DNA of 64,000 nucleotides from Sphingomonas folli (GCF_019429525.1 NZ_JAHXZL010000005.1:1-64000), one strand, 5' to 3'; shown: positions 16,740 through 25,700, numbered from the stretch's first letter. Translations and numbers: made by a program. Notes: a model not told the origin generated them from the sequence alone.

Positions 16740-19412
16740 TCACCCGGCGCGGTTCGCCAGCGCCGCCTGCGCCGCGGCGAGCCGCGCGATCGGCACGCGA
16801 TAGGGCGAGGCCGAGACGTAGTCGAGGCCGACCTGCTCGCAGAAGGCGATCGACGCCGGGTCGCCGCCGTGCTCGCCGCAGATGCCGAGCTTGATCCCCG
16901 GCCGCGTCGCGCGCCCGCGCTCCGCCGCCAGCGCCACCAGCTCGCCCACCCCCTCGACGTCGAGGCTGACGAACGGGTCGCGCGCGTAGATGCCCTGCTC
17001 CACATAGGCGCCGAGGAAGCGCGCCGCGTCGTCGCGGCTCACCCCCAAGGTCGTCTGCGTCAGGTCGTTGGTGCCGAAGGAGAAGAACTCGCCGCTCTCG
17101 GCGATCTCGCCGGCCCGGAGCGCGGCGCGCGGCAGCTCGATCATCGTACCGACCAGATACTCCACGCGCTGCCCGCGCTCGGCGAACACCGCCTCCGCGG
17201 CGCGGTCGACCACCGCTCTCATGAGGTCGAGCTCGCGCTTGGTCGCGACCAGCGGGATCATCACCTCGGGGATCGGCGCCTCCCCGCTCTTCCCGGCGAC
17301 GTCGAGCGCGGCCTCGAAGATCGCGCGCGCCTGGGTCTCGTAGATCTCGGGATAGGTCACCCCCAGCCGGCAGCCGCGATGGCCCAGCATCGGGTTGAAC
17401 TCGTGCAGCTCGGCGGCGCGGCGGCGGAGCACATCCACCGCCACCCCCGCCGCCTCGGCCACCTCGGCGAACTCCTTCTCCTCGTGCGGCAGGAACTCGT
17501 GGAGCGGCGGGTCGAGCAGCCGCACCGTCACCGGCAGACCCGCCATCACCTCGAAGATCGCGGTGAAGTCGGCGCGCTGCGCGGGCAGCAATTTCTCCAG
17601 CGCGGCGCGGCGGCCGCGCTCGTCGCTCGCCAGGATCATCTGGCGCACCGCGGTGATCCGGTCGCTCTCGAAGAACATATGCTCGGTGCGGCACAGCCCG
17701 ACGCCCTCGGCGCCGAAGTCGCGCGCGGTGCGGCAGTCCGCCGGCGTCTCGGCGTTGGCGCGCACCTTGAGGCGGCGCACCGCGTCGGCCCACACCATCA
17801 GCGTGCCGAAGTCGCCCGCCAGCTCGGGCTGGATCGTCGCGACCTCACCCGCCATCACCTCGCCGGTGGCGCCATCGATCGTCAGCACGTCGCCCTCGCG
17901 CAGCTCGCGGCCGCCGACGCGCGCCACCTTCGCGCGCGCGTCGATCGCCAGCGCCCCCGCGCCCGAGACGCACGGCCGCCCCATGCCGCGCGCCACGACC
18001 GCGGCGTGGCTGGTCATCCCGCCGCGCGCGGTGAGGATGCCCTTGGCGGCGTGCATCCCGTGGATGTCCTCGGGGCTGGTCTCGGTGCGCAGCAGGATCA
18101 CCGCGCGCCCGTCGGCGGCCCAGCGCTCGGCGGTGTCGGCGTCGAACACCGCCGCGCCCGAGGCGGCGCCCGGGGAGGCGGGCAGCCCCTTGGTCAGCAC
18201 GTCGCGCGCCGCCGCGGGATCGAGCGTCGGGTGGAGCAACTGGTCGAGCGCGGAGGGGTCGACCCGCGCGATCGCCTCCTCGCGCGTGATCAGCCCCTCC
18301 TCCGCCATGTCGACCGCGATCTTGAGCGCGGCCTTGGCGGTGCGCTTGCCCGAGCGCGTCTGGAGCATCCACAGCACGCCCTGCTGCACCGTGAACTCGA
18401 TGTCCTGCATGTCGCGATAATGCGTCTCGAGCGTGTCGAACACGCGCGCCAGCTCGGCATAGACCGGCGGCAGCGCCTCCTCCATCGACAGCGGCCGCGC
18501 GCCCGCCCGCTCGCGCGCGGCGCGGGTGAGATACTGCGGCGTGCGGATGCCCGCGACGACGTCCTCGCCCTGCGCGTTGATGAGGAACTCGCCGTAATAG
18601 GCGCGCTCGCCGGTCGAGGGGTCGCGCGTGAAGGCGACCCCCGTGGCGCTGGTGTCGCCCATGTTGCCGAACACCATCGCCTGGACGTTCACCGCGGTGC
18701 CCCAGTCGCCCGGGATGTGGTTGAGCCGGCGGTAGACCTTGGCGCGGTCCGACTGCCACGAGCCGAAGACCGCGCCCACGGCGCCCCAGAGCTGGTCGTG
18801 GACGTCCTGCGGGAAGGCCTTCCCCCAGAGCTGCTCCACCAGCTGCTTATACTCCGCGACCAGCCCGCGCAGGTCGTCCGCGGACAGCTCGGTGTCGAGC
18901 GTGTAGCCGCGGTCCTCCTTGGCGATCTCCAGTGCCTCCTCGAACGCGCCGTGGTCGAGCTCGAGCACCACGTCGGCGTACATCTGGATGAAGCGGCGGT
19001 AGCTGTCCCAGGCGAAGCGCGCGTCGCCGCTCGCCGCCGCCAGCCCCTCGACCGTGGCGTCGTTGAGGCCGAGGTTGAGGACGGTGTCCATCATCCCCGG
19101 CATCGAGACGCGCGCGCCGGAGCGGACCGAGACGAGCAGCGGGTCCGCCGCGTCGCCGAAGCGCCTGCCGGTGATCCCCTCGACATGCGCGATCCCCGTC
19201 GCGACCTCGGCGCGCAGCGACTCGGGGAAGCGTTCGCCCTCCTCGTAGTAGCGCGCGCACATCGCGGTGGAGATGGTGAAGCCCGGCGGCACCGGCAGGC
19301 CGATCGAGGCCATCTCGGCGAGGTTGGCGCCCTTGCCGCCGAGCAGGTTCCGATCGCCCGCCTTGCCCTCGGACACCCCGCCACCGAAGCGATAGACATA
19401 TTGCTCGGTCAT
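16740..19412 (-). CDS. ppdK: pyruvate, phosphate dikinase
   Basis: 890 residues, normal for the bacterial enzyme, which interconverts pyruvate, ATP and Pi with PEP, AMP and PPi. The N-terminal nucleotide-binding domain starts GGGVSEGKAGDRNLLGGKG. The phospho-carrier histidine is His469 in GGMTSHAAVVARGMG. The C-terminal PEP/pyruvate barrel contains the GCRLGVTYPEI strand and the catalytic cysteine in LGICGEHGGDP. It follows glyS on the same strand by about 70 bp and may be co-transcribed. It supports gluconeogenic PEP supply in an organism that lives on organic acids as well as sugars. Confidence 0.97.
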   Translation of the reverse strand: MTEQYVYRFGGGVSEGKAGDRNLLGGKGANLAEMASIGLPVPPGFTISTAMCARYYEEGERFPESLRAEVATGIAHVEGITGRRFGDAADPLLVSVRSGARVSMPGMMDTVLNLGLNDATVEGLAAASGDARFAWDSYRRFIQMYADVVLELDHGAFEEALEIAKEDRGYTLDTELSADDLRGLVAEYKQLVEQLWGKAFPQDVHDQLWGAVGAVFGSWQSDRAKVYRRLNHIPGDWGTAVNVQAMVFGNMGDTSATGVAFTRDPSTGERAYYGEFLINAQGEDVVAGIRTPQYLTRAARERAGARPLSMEEALPPVYAELARVFDTLETHYRDMQDIEFTVQQGVLWMLQTRSGKRTAKAALKIAVDMAEEGLITREEAIARVDPSALDQLLHPTLDPAAARDVLTKGLPASPGAASGAAVFDADTAERWAADGRAVILLRTETSPEDIHGMHAAKGILTARGGMTSHAAVVARGMGRPCVSGAGALAIDARAKVARVGGRELREGDVLTIDGATGEVMAGEVATIQPELAGDFGTLMVWADAVRRLKVRANAETPADCRTARDFGAEGVGLCRTEHMFFESDRITAVRQMILASDERGRRAALEKLLPAQRADFTAIFEVMAGLPVTVRLLDPPLHEFLPHEEKEFAEVAEAAGVAVDVLRRRAAELHEFNPMLGHRGCRLGVTYPEIYETQARAIFEAALDVAGKSGEAPIPEVMIPLVATKRELDLMRAVVDRAAEAVFAERGQRVEYLVGTMIELPRAALRAGEIAESGEFFSFGTNDLTQTTLGVSRDDAARFLGAYVEQGIYARDPFVSLDVEGVGELVALAAERGRATRPGIKLGICGEHGGDPASIAFCEQVGLDYVSASPYRVPIARLAAAQAALANRAG

Positions 19413-19485
19413 GCTTGCAAGTCCTTGTTTCGGCGCGGGCGGACGGGCGAATGTTGTGTAAGTTGAGTCGCTGGCGCGGTGTGAC

Positions 19486-21693
19486 TCAACCTTCGATCCG
19501 GCCGAAATCGGCGACGGTATGCACCGCGGCGCGGACGCGCGCGAGCAGCGCCAGCCGCGCCGCGCGCTTGGCCGGATCGGGGTCGTTGACGGTCACATTG
19601 TCAAAGAAGGCGTCGATCGGGGCGCGGAGCGTCGCGAGCGCGGCCATCGCGCCCTCGAAATCCTCGCGCGCGACCGCGGCGGCGGCGGCGGGCTCGGCCG
19701 AATCGAGCGCGGCGATGAGCGCGGCTTCGTCCTTCTCGGGCGTGTAGGACAGGGGCGCGTGCCGCTCCGCGGGCGCGTGCTCCTGCGCATGCAGGAGCCC
19801 AGGGTCACCGGGTGCGTCGCCATCCTGGGCTCCTGCGTTCGCGGGAGCACGGTCGAGGATGCCTTCCTTCTTGAGGATGTTGGCGGCGCGCTTGTAGCCG
19901 GCGAGCAGGTTGGCGCCGTCCTCGGTGCCGACGAACGACTGGAGCGCGCGAACGCGCGCGAGCAGGCGGACGAGATCGTCCTCGCCGCCGAGCGCGAAGA
20001 CGGCGTCGATGAGGTCGTGGCGCACGCCCGCCTCGCGCTGCTGTACCTTGAGGCGGTCGGCGAAGAAGTCGAGCACCTCGCGCGATGCGACCTGGCCCAG
20101 CGGGAAGCGCAGGCCATTGTCGAGGATCAGCGCGATCACGCCCAGTGCCGAGCGACGCAGCGCGAACGGGTCCTTGGAACCGCTCGGGCGCAGGTCGGCG
20201 GCGAAGAACTGCGTGATGCTGTCGAGCTTGTCGGCGAGGCTCACCGCCACCGTCACCGGCGCGGTCGGCACCTCGTCGCCCTGCCCGACCGGCTTGTAAT
20301 GGTCGCGCACCGCCTCGGCGACCGCGGCCGGCTCGCCCTGCGTAGCGGCGTAATAGCCGCCCATCAGGCCCTGGAGCTCGGGGAACTCGCCCACCATGCC
20401 GGTGACGAGGTCGGCCTTGGCGAGCGTGGCGGCGCGATACGCCTGCTCCGCAAGTGACCTCAGATCCTCCCCGGTACGGAGTATCGGGTCGGATCGTCCC
20501 CCGGACGATCCTTGAACATGCGGGGCATGTTCAACCCGATACTCCGTGCCGGGGAGGATCACCCCCTCTTCCACCAGCCAGCGCGCGAGCTGGGCGACCC
20601 GCTCCACCTTGTCCGCCACCGTGCCGAGCTTCTCGTGGAACACGATCTTCCCGAGCTTCTCCGCCTGCTGCTCGAGCGGCACCTTGAGGTCGGTCTCGTA
20701 GAAGAAGCGCGCGTCCGACAACCGCGCCGCCAGCACCTTGCGGTTGCCGTCGACGATCTTCGCCCCGCCGTCGCTGGCGGCGATGTTGGCGGTGCACACG
20801 AACGCGTCCGCGAGCCGCCCCTCGCCGTCGCGGCACACGAAATACTTTTGGTTCACGCGCGCGGTGAGCTGGATCACCTCGGGCGGCACGTCGAGGAAGG
20901 CGGGGTCGAAGCGGCCGAGCAGCGGCACCGGCCACTCGGTCAACCCGGCGTTCTCCGCCACCAGCCCCTCGTCCTCGACCAGCTGCAGCCCCGCCCCCGC
21001 CGCCAGCGCGGCGGCGCGATCGCGGATCAGCGCGGCGCGCTCGTCCTGGTCGACGATGACGTGGCAGGCGCGCAGCTTCTCGACATAGTCCGACGCCGAG
21101 CCGATCGTGATCGCGCCGGGATGGTGGAAGCGGTGGCCGAGCGTCGCCGCGCCGCTCTCGACCCCCGCGACGCTGACCGGCACGACCTGCTCGCCGAACA
21201 GCGCGACGATGCCGTGGAGCGGGCGGACCCAGCGCAGGCTCTCGGTCGAGCGCGACTCCGCGCCCCAGCGCATCGACTTGGGCCAGGGGAAGGCGCGAAG
21301 GATGCGGGGGATGATGGCCGCCAGCACATCGACGGTCGAACGTCCCGGTGTGGTCGTCTGCGCGTAATAAGTAAGTACGCCTTTGCCGTCCGGCTTTTCA
21401 AACAGCTCGCCGCGCGACAGGCCAACCTTCTTTAGAAAGCCCTCGATCGCCGCTTCTGGCGCATCAACTTTCGGCCCCTTGAACTCCTTAGTGTCGCTCT
21501 CGGTTTTCTCAGCAAGCCCTTCTGCGATCAAGACGAGCCGACGCGGTGTTGCATAGGTTCGCACCTTGCCTTGAAAAAGCGCACCCTCCGTGCGGATCTC
21601 TGTCTCAAACGCCCATCGTAAATCCTCGCGCGCCTTCGCCTGCATGCGGGCGGGGATCTCCTCCGAGCGGAGTTCGAGCAGGAAGTCGGTCAT
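19486..21693 (-). CDS. glyS: glycyl-tRNA synthetase beta subunit, with two in-frame palindromic insertions
   Basis: 735 residues; start ATG overlaps the stop of the upstream DUF559 gene as ATGA. The N-terminus (DFLLELRSEEIPARM) and the HD-like and C-terminal anticodon-binding parts are typical GlyS, which works with GlyQ as an alpha2beta2 enzyme charging tRNA-Gly. Two stretches look foreign. Residues about 379-411 (ILPGTEYRVEHAP...) are the translation of a 98-bp palindrome. Residues about 615-639 (DRAPANAGAQDG...) are the translation of a family B repeat. Both sit between conserved blocks, the first after ARWLVEEGV and before LAEQAYRAATLAKADL, the second after ANILKKEG and before YTPEKDEAALIAAL, so they probably form surface loops. 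The frame is intact and glyS is the only copy seen, so the protein is presumably functional. Confidence 0.95.
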   Translation of the reverse strand: MTDFLLELRSEEIPARMQAKAREDLRWAFETEIRTEGALFQGKVRTYATPRRLVLIAEGLAEKTESDTKEFKGPKVDAPEAAIEGFLKKVGLSRGELFEKPDGKGVLTYYAQTTTPGRSTVDVLAAIIPRILRAFPWPKSMRWGAESRSTESLRWVRPLHGIVALFGEQVVPVSVAGVESGAATLGHRFHHPGAITIGSASDYVEKLRACHVIVDQDERAALIRDRAAALAAGAGLQLVEDEGLVAENAGLTEWPVPLLGRFDPAFLDVPPEVIQLTARVNQKYFVCRDGEGRLADAFVCTANIAASDGGAKIVDGNRKVLAARLSDARFFYETDLKVPLEQQAEKLGKIVFHEKLGTVADKVERVAQLARWLVEEGVILPGTEYRVEHAPHVQGSSGGRSDPILRTGEDLRSLAEQAYRAATLAKADLVTGMVGEFPELQGLMGGYYAATQGEPAAVAEAVRDHYKPVGQGDEVPTAPVTVAVSLADKLDSITQFFAADLRPSGSKDPFALRRSALGVIALILDNGLRFPLGQVASREVLDFFADRLKVQQREAGVRHDLIDAVFALGGEDDLVRLLARVRALQSFVGTEDGANLLAGYKRAANILKKEGILDRAPANAGAQDGDAPGDPGLLHAQEHAPAERHAPLSYTPEKDEAALIAALDSAEPAAAAAVAREDFEGAMAALATLRAPIDAFFDNVTVNDPDPAKRAARLALLARVRAAVHTVADFGRIEG
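19777..19850. repeat. palindromic repeat, family B (copy 2), inside glyS
   Basis: 74 bp. GTGCTCCTGCGCATGCAGGAG on the left and CTCCTGCGTTCGCGGGAGCAC on the right are near-perfect inverted ends, with CCCAGG/CCTGGG extending the pairing inward. It is wholly within the glyS coding sequence and read without stop or frame change as DRAPANAGA...GLLHAQEH. Same family as 4501-4577 and 53513-53584. Confidence 0.9.
20462..20559. repeat. 98-bp clover-shaped palindrome inside glyS (family E, copy 1)
   Basis: The outer arms, 27 bases each (20462-20488 and 20533-20559), are complementary with one mismatch and start and end with GATC. Between them are two further perfect hairpins: GGATCGTCC with GGACGATCC, and TTGAACATGC with GCATGTTCAA, each with a three-base loop. 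The whole folds as a long stem carrying two arms. The arms' CCTCCCCGG and CCGGGGAGG resemble the family A repeats, so this may be an expanded family A hairpin. It is translated in frame within GlyS. Confidence 0.92.
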
Positions 21694-22121
21694 GCTTCTG
21701 GACGCTTCATGTGAGGTGAGCCCCCTCCACCATCGCGCTGCGCGCGACGGTCCCCCTCCCCGCGAGCGGGGAGGATCAGCTCCTCCCCGGCACGGGGAGG
21801 GGGACCAGCCGAAGGCTGGTGGAGGGGGATGGCCGCGAACGCGGCGACCGCTTGGGCCGCCGCGTCGGCGTCACGGAGGATCTCGGCCGCAGGTAGGTGG
21901 AGCACGCGATAGCCTTGAGTGCGCAAGAAGGCGTCGCGGCTTACGTCGCGTTCGGGCCGCTCGCCGCGGCCATGGGCCTCGCCGTCGACCTCGACGATCG
22001 TGCGCGTGGCGGCGCAGTAGAAGTCGGCGACATACGGCCCGAGCGGGTGCTGGCGGCGGAACTTCACGCCCGCCGCGGCACCTCTGACGCGCTGCCACAG
22101 GAGCACCTCGGGCAGCGTCAT
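21690..22121 (-). CDS. DUF559 endonuclease-like protein with repeat-encoded C-terminal tail
   Basis: 143 residues from the only nearby ATG (22121). The domain has the DUF559 / very-short-patch-repair-like nuclease pattern: LPEVLLWQRVRG, VKFRRQHPLGPYVADFYC, IVEVDGEAHGRGE and GYRVLHLPAAEIL, with Asp, Glu and Asp at the expected PD-(D/E)xK positions. Family members usually begin some residues earlier; here the frame stays open upstream through repeat sequence to about 22469, so the original start may have been lost or replaced. The last 40 or so residues (HQPSAGPPPRAGEE... to the stop) are translated family A repeat. Its stop overlaps the glyS start, so it is wedged into the glyQ-glyS operon and translationally coupled to glyS. 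Confidence 0.7.
   Translation of the reverse strand: MTLPEVLLWQRVRGAAAGVKFRRQHPLGPYVADFYCAATRTIVEVDGEAHGRGERPERDVSRDAFLRTQGYRVLHLPAAEILRDADAAAQAVAAFAAIPLHQPSAGPPPRAGEELILPARGEGDRRAQRDGGGGSPHMKRPEA
21721..21829. repeat. palindromic repeat, family A (between DUF559 domain and glyS)
   Basis: Composite palindrome: CCCCCTCCACCATCGCGCTG ... GGTGGAGGGGG at the outer ends, with two inner hairpins, CTCCCCGCGAGCGGGGAG and CTCCCCGGCACGGGGAG. It forms the 3' end of the DUF559 coding sequence. Same family as the elements at 22.2, 26.3, 33.1, 40.8 and 42.3 kb. Repeats of this form are frequent in sphingomonad genomes. Confidence 0.88.
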
Positions 22122-22175
22122 CTCGCGGCGGAGGCGCCGGGCGGTGGCTAACTCGGGGCGCAGCGCCCGCGGCGC

Positions 22176-22380
22176 GCCCCCTCCACCATCGCGCTGCGCG
22201 CGACGGTCCCCCTCCCCGCGAGCGGGGAGGATCTTCTCGGTCGCTCCCGCGGCGACGGACCGATCCTCCCCGGCACGGAGCAGCGGGTCGGATCGTCCCC
22301 CGGACGATCCTTGACCATGCGGGGCATGGTCAACCCGATGCTGGGGACCGCCCGGCGCAGCCGGGTGGTGGAGGGGGCTC
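22176..22380. repeat. family A repeat enclosing family E copy 2 (between glyQ and DUF559)
   Basis: Family A outer parts (CCCCTCCACCATCGCGCTGC at the left, GGGTGGTGGAGGGGGC at the right) and a CTCCCCGCGAGCGGGGAG hairpin flank a second copy of the clover palindrome at about 22262-22345. That copy has the identical GGATCGTCC/GGACGATCC hairpin, and a second hairpin TTGACCATGC/GCATGGTCAA that differs from the glyS copy by one base on each side, preserving the pair. The right outer arm is decayed after ACCCGATGCT. Confidence 0.85.
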
Positions 22381-22429
22381 TCCGCGGGCAAAGCGCCCGC
22401 CGCACCGCCCGCGCCGTCCCCGAAGCGGC

Positions 22430-23311
22430 TCACGCCGCCCACCCGTTCTTCTCCATCCACGCGCCGCACGCGCCCTTCGCGAGGTCGCGGACGCGGCCGA
22501 TATAGGCCTGGCGCTCCGCCACCGAGATCACGCCGCGCGCCTGGAGCAGGTTGAACGTGTGGCTCGCCTTGATCGCCTGCTCATAGGCCGGGATCGGCAG
22601 CCCCGCGGCGAGGCTGTTCTCGCACTCGGCCGCGGCCTTGCGGAAGGCGTCGAACAGCGCGTCCGTGTCCGCCACCTCGAAGTTCCACGCGCTCATCTGG
22701 CGCTCGTTCTCGAGGAAGACGTCGCCGTAGCTTACCCCGGAGTCGTTGAAGCGCAGGTCGTAGACGTCGTCGACGTCCTGGATGTACATCGCCAGCCGCT
22801 CGAGCCCGTAGGTCAGCTCGCCCGCGACGGGCCTCATGTCATAACCGCCCATCTGCTGGAAATAGGTGAACTGGGTCACCTCCATCCCGTCGCACCAGAC
22901 CTCCCAGCCGAGCCCCCAGGCGCCGAGCGTCGGGCTCTCCCAATCGTCCTCGACGAAGCGGATGTCGTGCACGCCCATGTCGACGCCGATCGCGGCGAGG
23001 CTGCCCAGGTACAGCTCCTGCAGGTCGGGCGGGCTCGGCTTCAGGATCACCTGATATTGGTAATAATGCTGGAGCCGGTTGGGGTTCTCGCCGTATCGGC
23101 CGTCGGTCGGGCGGCGGCACGGCTGGACGAAGGCGGCGTTCCACGTGTCGGGCCCGAGCGCGCGCAGCGTGGTGGCGGGGTGAAAGGTGCCCGCGCCCAT
23201 CTCCATGTCATAGGGCTGGAGGATCACGCAGCCGCGCTCCGACCAATAATGGTGGAGCCGCAGGATCATCGCCTGGAAGCTGAGCGGGCGGTCGGTGCTG
23301 GCGTCGGTCAC
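22430..23311 (-). CDS. glyQ: glycyl-tRNA synthetase alpha subunit
   Basis: 293 residues with a GTG start, the normal length for GlyQ. The class II catalytic core is unmistakable: [40 protein letters not shown], then [20 protein letters not shown] and [13 protein letters not shown]. It binds glycine and ATP and, with GlyS, charges tRNA-Gly. In most relatives glyS follows closely; here about 740 bp of repeats and a DUF559 gene intervene, all in the same direction. Confidence 0.97.
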   Translation of the reverse strand: MTDASTDRPLSFQAMILRLHHYWSERGCVILQPYDMEMGAGTFHPATTLRALGPDTWNAAFVQPCRRPTDGRYGENPNRLQHYYQYQVILKPSPPDLQELYLGSLAAIGVDMGVHDIRFVEDDWESPTLGAWGLGWEVWCDGMEVTQFTYFQQMGGYDMRPVAGELTYGLERLAMYIQDVDDVYDLRFNDSGVSYGDVFLENERQMSAWNFEVADTDALFDAFRKAAAECENSLAAGLPIPAYEQAIKASHTFNLLQARGVISVAERQAYIGRVRDLAKGACGAWMEKNGWAA

Positions 23312-23542
23312 GTCGGCGCTGTGGCGGAAGCCCGGCGGGGAATCAAGCGAGTGGCCCGCGTGGCGACGGCGCGCACCGACGGCCTGCCAACACCAAGTAG
23401 TTGAGAGAACTGCCGCGCCATGCCGCAGAAGAAACCGAGCCCGGCGTCAGGACAGGTCCGTGATCGACCAATCGAGTCGGCGATTGTTCAGCAACACGCT
23501 GCTACGCCGCACGCCGCCAGATCAACGGAAGGAGTGCACATC

Positions 23543-23911
23543 TTGGCGTATCCCTTTCTCTTCACTACCCTTCTACTCGCCGGCACGGTGCCGCCGGCGC
23601 CCGTACCTTCGTCCTCGCCGGCGATCCCGGCCCGGCTCGCGCGCGATCGCCCCGCCTGCCGCCCGCTCGGCCTCGCCCCCGGGGTCGTGCCGGCGACCTC
23701 GGTGCTGGCGGCGCGCGCCAACATGCTCCAGGCGGATATCGGCAACGCGCGCAGGGCGCGGACGCTGACGCCGGAACAGGCCGACTCGCTGTGGCACCAG
23801 GCCGACCAGGTCCGCCAGCGGGTCGCGGGCAAGGCGCGGCTGCCGGTGACGGTGCGCGGGGAGGCGAACCGCGCGCTCGAGTCGGTCGCCGCGCAGCTCT
23901 GCCGCGGCTGA
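23543..23911 (+). CDS. small secreted protein of unknown function
   Basis: 122 residues if started at TTG 23543, which has AAGGAG at a good distance (23528-23533) and opens directly into a signal peptide (AYPFLFTTLLLAGTVPPAP). An upstream ATG at 23420 keeps the frame but adds an unlikely 41-residue leader. After a Pro/Ser linker the mature part is a helical segment with RANMLQADIGNARRARTLT and EQADSLWHQADQVRQRV, and two cysteines (in PACRPLG and QLCRG) that could form a disulphide. Family not recognised. No operon partner is obvious. Confidence 0.65.
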   Translation: MAYPFLFTTLLLAGTVPPAPVPSSSPAIPARLARDRPACRPLGLAPGVVPATSVLAARANMLQADIGNARRARTLTPEQADSLWHQADQVRQRVAGKARLPVTVRGEANRALESVAAQLCRG

Positions 23912-24000
23912 GCGCGCCCGCGCCGAGGCCCCGCGCCGCGCTTGCCCGACGCGGCGCGGGCGCCGATAGCGCACCCTTTCCTTCGCCGGGACGCCGCCGC

Positions 24001-24903
24001 ATGAACGCTGCCATGAAGACCGCTTTCTCCGCCCTCGCGCTGCTGCTCGCGCTCCCCGCCTGCGCGCAGCAAGCGCCCGCCCCCGCCGCGCCGGCCGACG
24101 CCGACCCCGCCCTGTGGGTGGTGAAGGACGCGGACACGACCATCTATCTGTTCGGCACGATCCACGTGCTCAGGCCCGGCCTGTCCTGGTTCGACGAGGG
24201 CGTGAGGAAGGCGTTCGACCGCTCGCAGACCCTGGTGCTCGAGATGGTCGAGCCCGACCCGCAGACCGCGCAGCAGATCGTGGCGGCCAAGGCGTTCGCC
24301 CCCGCGGGCAGCGCGCTGACGAGCCAGCTGCCGCCCAACTACCGCCCCGCCTTCGCCAAGGCGATGGGCGAGGGCGGCGTCACCGCCCAGGCCTATGACC
24401 GGATGCGCCCGTGGTTCGCCGCGGTGACGCTGTCGCTGCTGCCAGTGCAGAAGCTCGGCTACCAGGCCGCCAACGGCCCGGAGAAGGTGCTGACCGAGGC
24501 GGCGCGCGCCGCGGGCAAACAGGTCGTCGGGCTGGAGACGTTCGAGGGCCAGCTCGGGATCTTCGACACGCTGTCGCAGCCGGCGCAGCTCCAGCTGCTG
24601 GAGAGCACGCTCGACGAGCTGCCCACCGCCGAGCGTACCTTCGACCGGCTCGTCACCGCCTGGTCGAAGGGCGATCCCGACGGCGTGGCGAGCGAGATGA
24701 ACGACTCGCTCAAGGACTCGCCCGAGGTCGCCAAGGCGCTGCTGGTCGACCGCAACAGGCGCTGGGCCGCCTGGATCGCCGAGCGGATGAAGCGGCCGGG
24801 GACGGTGTTCGTGGCGGTCGGCGCGGGGCATCTCGCCGGCGCGCAGAGCGTCCAGGCGCAGCTCGGCGCGTATCGGCTGAAGGCGGTGCGGGTGAACTAC
24901 TGA
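24001..24903 (+). CDS. TraB/GumN family protein (probable lipoprotein)
   Basis: 300 residues from the ATG at 24001. A short signal peptide ends LALPACAQQ, compatible with a lipobox although proline at -2 is unusual. The TraB/GumN (TIKI-like) domain carries its signature FGTIHVL with GTIH near residue 47, the LVLEMVEP strand, GLETFEGQL, and the C-terminal VAVGAGHLAG with a second histidine. TIKI-type relatives are metal-dependent peptidases; bacterial members are poorly characterised. It follows the small secreted protein by 90 bp on the same strand. Confidence 0.9.
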   Translation: MNAAMKTAFSALALLLALPACAQQAPAPAAPADADPALWVVKDADTTIYLFGTIHVLRPGLSWFDEGVRKAFDRSQTLVLEMVEPDPQTAQQIVAAKAFAPAGSALTSQLPPNYRPAFAKAMGEGGVTAQAYDRMRPWFAAVTLSLLPVQKLGYQAANGPEKVLTEAARAAGKQVVGLETFEGQLGIFDTLSQPAQLQLLESTLDELPTAERTFDRLVTAWSKGDPDGVASEMNDSLKDSPEVAKALLVDRNRRWAAWIAERMKRPGTVFVAVGAGHLAGAQSVQAQLGAYRLKAVRVNY

Positions 24904-25007
24904 TTGCGTTCCGGGCGCGTCGCGGCTAAGCGCGCGCACTTCCGTCATGGTCATCCCTGGAGGCGTGGCGGGAGCATATCAGTCATTCCACGTTTCGGAG
25001 CACCAAC

Positions 25008-25634
25008 ATGAGCGATACCATCACGCTCGCGGCCGAGACGCGTGACCGGGTTGGCAAGGGAGCCTCCCGCTCGCTGCGTCGCGAAGGCCGCGTCCCCGCC
25101 GTGATCTACGGCCAGAACAAGGAGCCGTCGGCGATCCACCTCGAGGAGAAGGCGCTGGTCAAGGCATTGATGACCGGCCACTTCATGAACTCGGTGATCA
25201 TGGTCGACGGGCAGCGCACGCTGGCCAAGGACGTCGCCTTCCACCCGGTGACCGACCGCCCGACCCACGTCGACTTCTTCCGCATCGCCGCCGACGCGAC
25301 CGTCACCGTCGCGGTGCCGGTGGTGTTCGCCGACGAGGAGGAGTCGCCCGGCCTGAAGAAGGGCGGCGTGCTCAACGTCGTGCGCCACGAGCTCGAGCTG
25401 GTGGTCGACGCCAGCAACATTCCGACCGAGATCACCGTGTCGGTCGCTGGCAAGGACGTGGGCGACACGATCCACATCAGCGAGGTGACGCTCCCCAACG
25501 GCGCGACCCCGGCGATCGAGGACCGCGACTTCACCGTGGCGACGCTGGTCGCGCCGTCGGCGCTGAAGGCCGAGGGCGCCGCCGACGAGGCCGAGGACAC
25601 CGCGGCCGAGGGCGAGGCGTCGGGCGAGGCCTGA
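25008..25634 (+). CDS. rplY: 50S ribosomal protein L25 (Ctc form)
   Basis: 208 residues with the long TL5/Ctc layout: an N-terminal L25 domain ([30 protein letters not shown]) that binds 5S rRNA, and a C-terminal Ctc beta domain ending in an acidic Ala/Glu-rich tail. It starts at an ATG behind CGGAGC. It is followed by pth on the same strand, a pairing found across many bacteria. Confidence 0.97.
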   Translation: MSDTITLAAETRDRVGKGASRSLRREGRVPAVIYGQNKEPSAIHLEEKALVKALMTGHFMNSVIMVDGQRTLAKDVAFHPVTDRPTHVDFFRIAADATVTVAVPVVFADEEESPGLKKGGVLNVVRHELELVVDASNIPTEITVSVAGKDVGDTIHISEVTLPNGATPAIEDRDFTVATLVAPSALKAEGAADEAEDTAAEGEASGEA

Positions 25635-25659
25635 GCCGCGCGCTCCGCGTGAGCCGTAC

Positions 25660-25700
25660 GGGGGCAGGGCAGCGGCGACGCTCCCCTGCCCCTTCGCTTT
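25660..25700 (+). terminator. hairpin between rplY and pth
   Basis: GGGGGCAGGG pairs with CCCCTGCCCC around a 13-base loop, followed by TTCGCTTT. It resembles an intrinsic terminator with a poor T-run and lies 25 bp after the rplY stop. It may reduce read-through into pth rather than separate the genes. Confidence 0.55.

Noticed and set aside
16593..19466. 957-codon plus-strand frame opposite ppdK
   Set aside because: Very long but antisense to an unmistakable PPDK; no conserved motif, His/Arg-rich translation.
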